From: JBFMFE01 sp040752295
GTDB lineage: Bacteria > UBP15 > UBA6099 > JBFMBQ01
Length of the DNA stretch: 6,037 nucleotides
NCBI GenBank assembly: GCA_040752295.1
Contig: JBFMFE010000302.1
Location: 1 to 6,037 of the forward strand
Reading direction: 5' to 3'
Shown: positions 5,313-6,037 of the stretch, piece by piece
How the letters are laid out: each line of letters opens with the position of its first letter
How positions within the stretch are numbered: the stretch's first letter is position 1
Made by a program: the position numbers and the translations under genes
The notes under the pieces: generated by a model
The model's database searches: none
Told to the model about the DNA's origin: nothing
What the model saw: only the letters and a program-made list of their open reading frames with translations

Positions 5313-6037
5313 GTGAAAGACGAAAAGTTCGCCCTCTACGGCATAATCGGCTGTCCGGTCGGGCACACGCTCTCGCCCGCCCTTCACAACGCCGCCTTTT
5401 CGGCGCTGGGCATGAACGCGCGGTACGTACCGTTTCACGTTCCCGCGGAAAATCTCGCCGCGGCGGTCGGGGGAATAAGGGGACTTGGAATCAGGGGCGT
5501 GAACGTGACGGCGCCGCACAAGGTGTCCGTTGTGGAACACCTTGACAGACTCGAGCCCGCGGCGGAGAGGCTGGGGGCGGTCAACACGATTCACAGTGAG
5601 GACGGCGTCCTGGTCGGGTATAACACCGATGGGCGTGGTTTCATCGAGTCGTTGAGGCGGGAGAAGGTGGAGGTGGCGGGCAGGCACGTCGTTGTCATCG
5701 GCGCAGGCGGCGCGGCTCGCGCCGTCGTTCACGCCGCGGCGCTCGAAAAGCCCGCCTCCATAACGATAGTGAACCGGACGTTACCGAAGGCTGAGAAGTT
5801 AGCCGCTGAACTATCCGGCGGGGGAACCGCCGTTACGGCTGCGCCCCTCGACGGAAACGTTGACACGGTCATCGGAAAATGCGATATTTGTATCAACTGC
5901 ACGCCGCTGGGGCTGCGACCCGGCGATCCGGCGCCTGCGCCGACCGGGCGGGTCACGGAGCGGCACGTTCTGGTTGACCTTGTTTACAACCCGCCGCAGA
6001 CGCGGTTTCTGCGCGAGGGAAAGATGAGGGGCGCCGC
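5313..6037 (+). CDS. aroE: Shikimate dehydrogenase (NADP+), 3' end outside window
   Basis: Catalyses the reversible NADPH-dependent reduction of 3-dehydroshikimate to shikimate in aromatic amino acid biosynthesis; soluble and cytosolic. 241 full codons are visible and the frame is open at the edge; the family is usually about 270-290 residues, so roughly 30-50 are missing. N-terminal substrate domain: GCPVGHTLSPALHN (13-26), where T19 replaces the first Ser of the usual SxSP; NVTAPHK with catalytic Lys70; N91 in AVNT; GYNTDG with catalytic Asp106. NADP domain: glycine-rich VIGAGGAARA (128-137) and the NRT motif (154-156) that contacts the NADP 2'-phosphate. VDLVYNPPQT (221-230) is also typical. 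Start GTG 5313 is the only ATG/GTG/TTG in frame after the in-frame stop at 5241; its SD (GGCGGA, 5298-5303) is weak. No link to the signalling genes is apparent. Confidence 0.95.
   Translation, partial: MKDEKFALYGIIGCPVGHTLSPALHNAAFSALGMNARYVPFHVPAENLAAAVGGIRGLGIRGVNVTAPHKVSVVEHLDRLEPAAERLGAVNTIHSEDGVLVGYNTDGRGFIESLRREKVEVAGRHVVVIGAGGAARAVVHAAALEKPASITIVNRTLPKAEKLAAELSGGGTAVTAAPLDGNVDTVIGKCDICINCTPLGLRPGDPAPAPTGRVTERHVLVDLVYNPPQTRFLREGKMRGA

Noticed and set aside
5114..5545. + strand open frame of 143 codons overlapping aroE
   Set aside because: Its second half is the out-of-frame reading of aroE and its first half runs through palindromes and direct repeats, giving Arg/Gly/Ala-rich sequence; aroE in the other frame has clear catalytic residues.

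Overview
This window looks like chromosomal DNA from a GC-rich, Gram-negative-type bacterium that uses sigma-54. The style suggests a deltaproteobacterium-like lineage or one of the environmental candidate phyla. That placement is inference: it rests on the GAF-PAS hybrid kinase paired with an NtrC-family regulator, a textbook -24/-12 promoter, frequent AGG/AGA arginine codons, and a GCCTGCCTG/CAGGCAGGC palindrome of the kind scattered through many environmental genomes. No rRNA, tRNA, CRISPR array or transposase is visible. All supported genes are on the + strand.

Layout. (1) Positions 1-1994: the 3' part of a hybrid histidine kinase (GAF-PAS-HisKA-HATPase-REC), cut by the left window edge. 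(2) 1976-3388: an NtrC-family sigma-54 activator (REC-AAA+-Fis HTH) that starts inside the kinase 3' end and is probably translationally coupled to it. (3) 3389-3734: non-coding, with several hairpins and a weak -24/-12-like sequence. (4) 3735-4121: a stand-alone receiver protein. (5) 4122-4326: a regulatory region with two dyads, a weak terminator and a consensus-perfect sigma-54 promoter (4277-4292). (6) 4327-4554 and 4570-5019: a two-gene unit downstream of that promoter. It encodes a 75-residue protein that is essentially only a HisKA/DHp helical hairpin, then a two-TM protein whose first ~14 residues look like the start of a receiver domain. A hairpin terminator at 5053-5076 closes the unit. 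(7) 5077-5312: non-coding, with a strong hairpin, a GC-rich palindrome and an 18-nt direct repeat. (8) 5313-6037: aroE (shikimate dehydrogenase), cut by the right edge and apparently unrelated housekeeping.

Working model (inference). The hybrid kinase phosphorylates its own receiver and/or the NtrC-family regulator. The regulator then activates the sigma-54 promoter at 4277. The product of that promoter includes a catalytic-domain-less histidine protein (candidate His16), which could act as a Spo0B/Hpt-like phosphotransfer partner, decoy or feedback element. The free receiver at 3735 could be another phosphoryl acceptor. The locus therefore holds three intact receivers, a receiver stub, one full kinase and one kinase-less DHp domain. 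The DHp-only gene and the receiver-stub/membrane-protein chimera, both downstream of a near-ideal sigma-54 promoter, are the most unusual part of the window.
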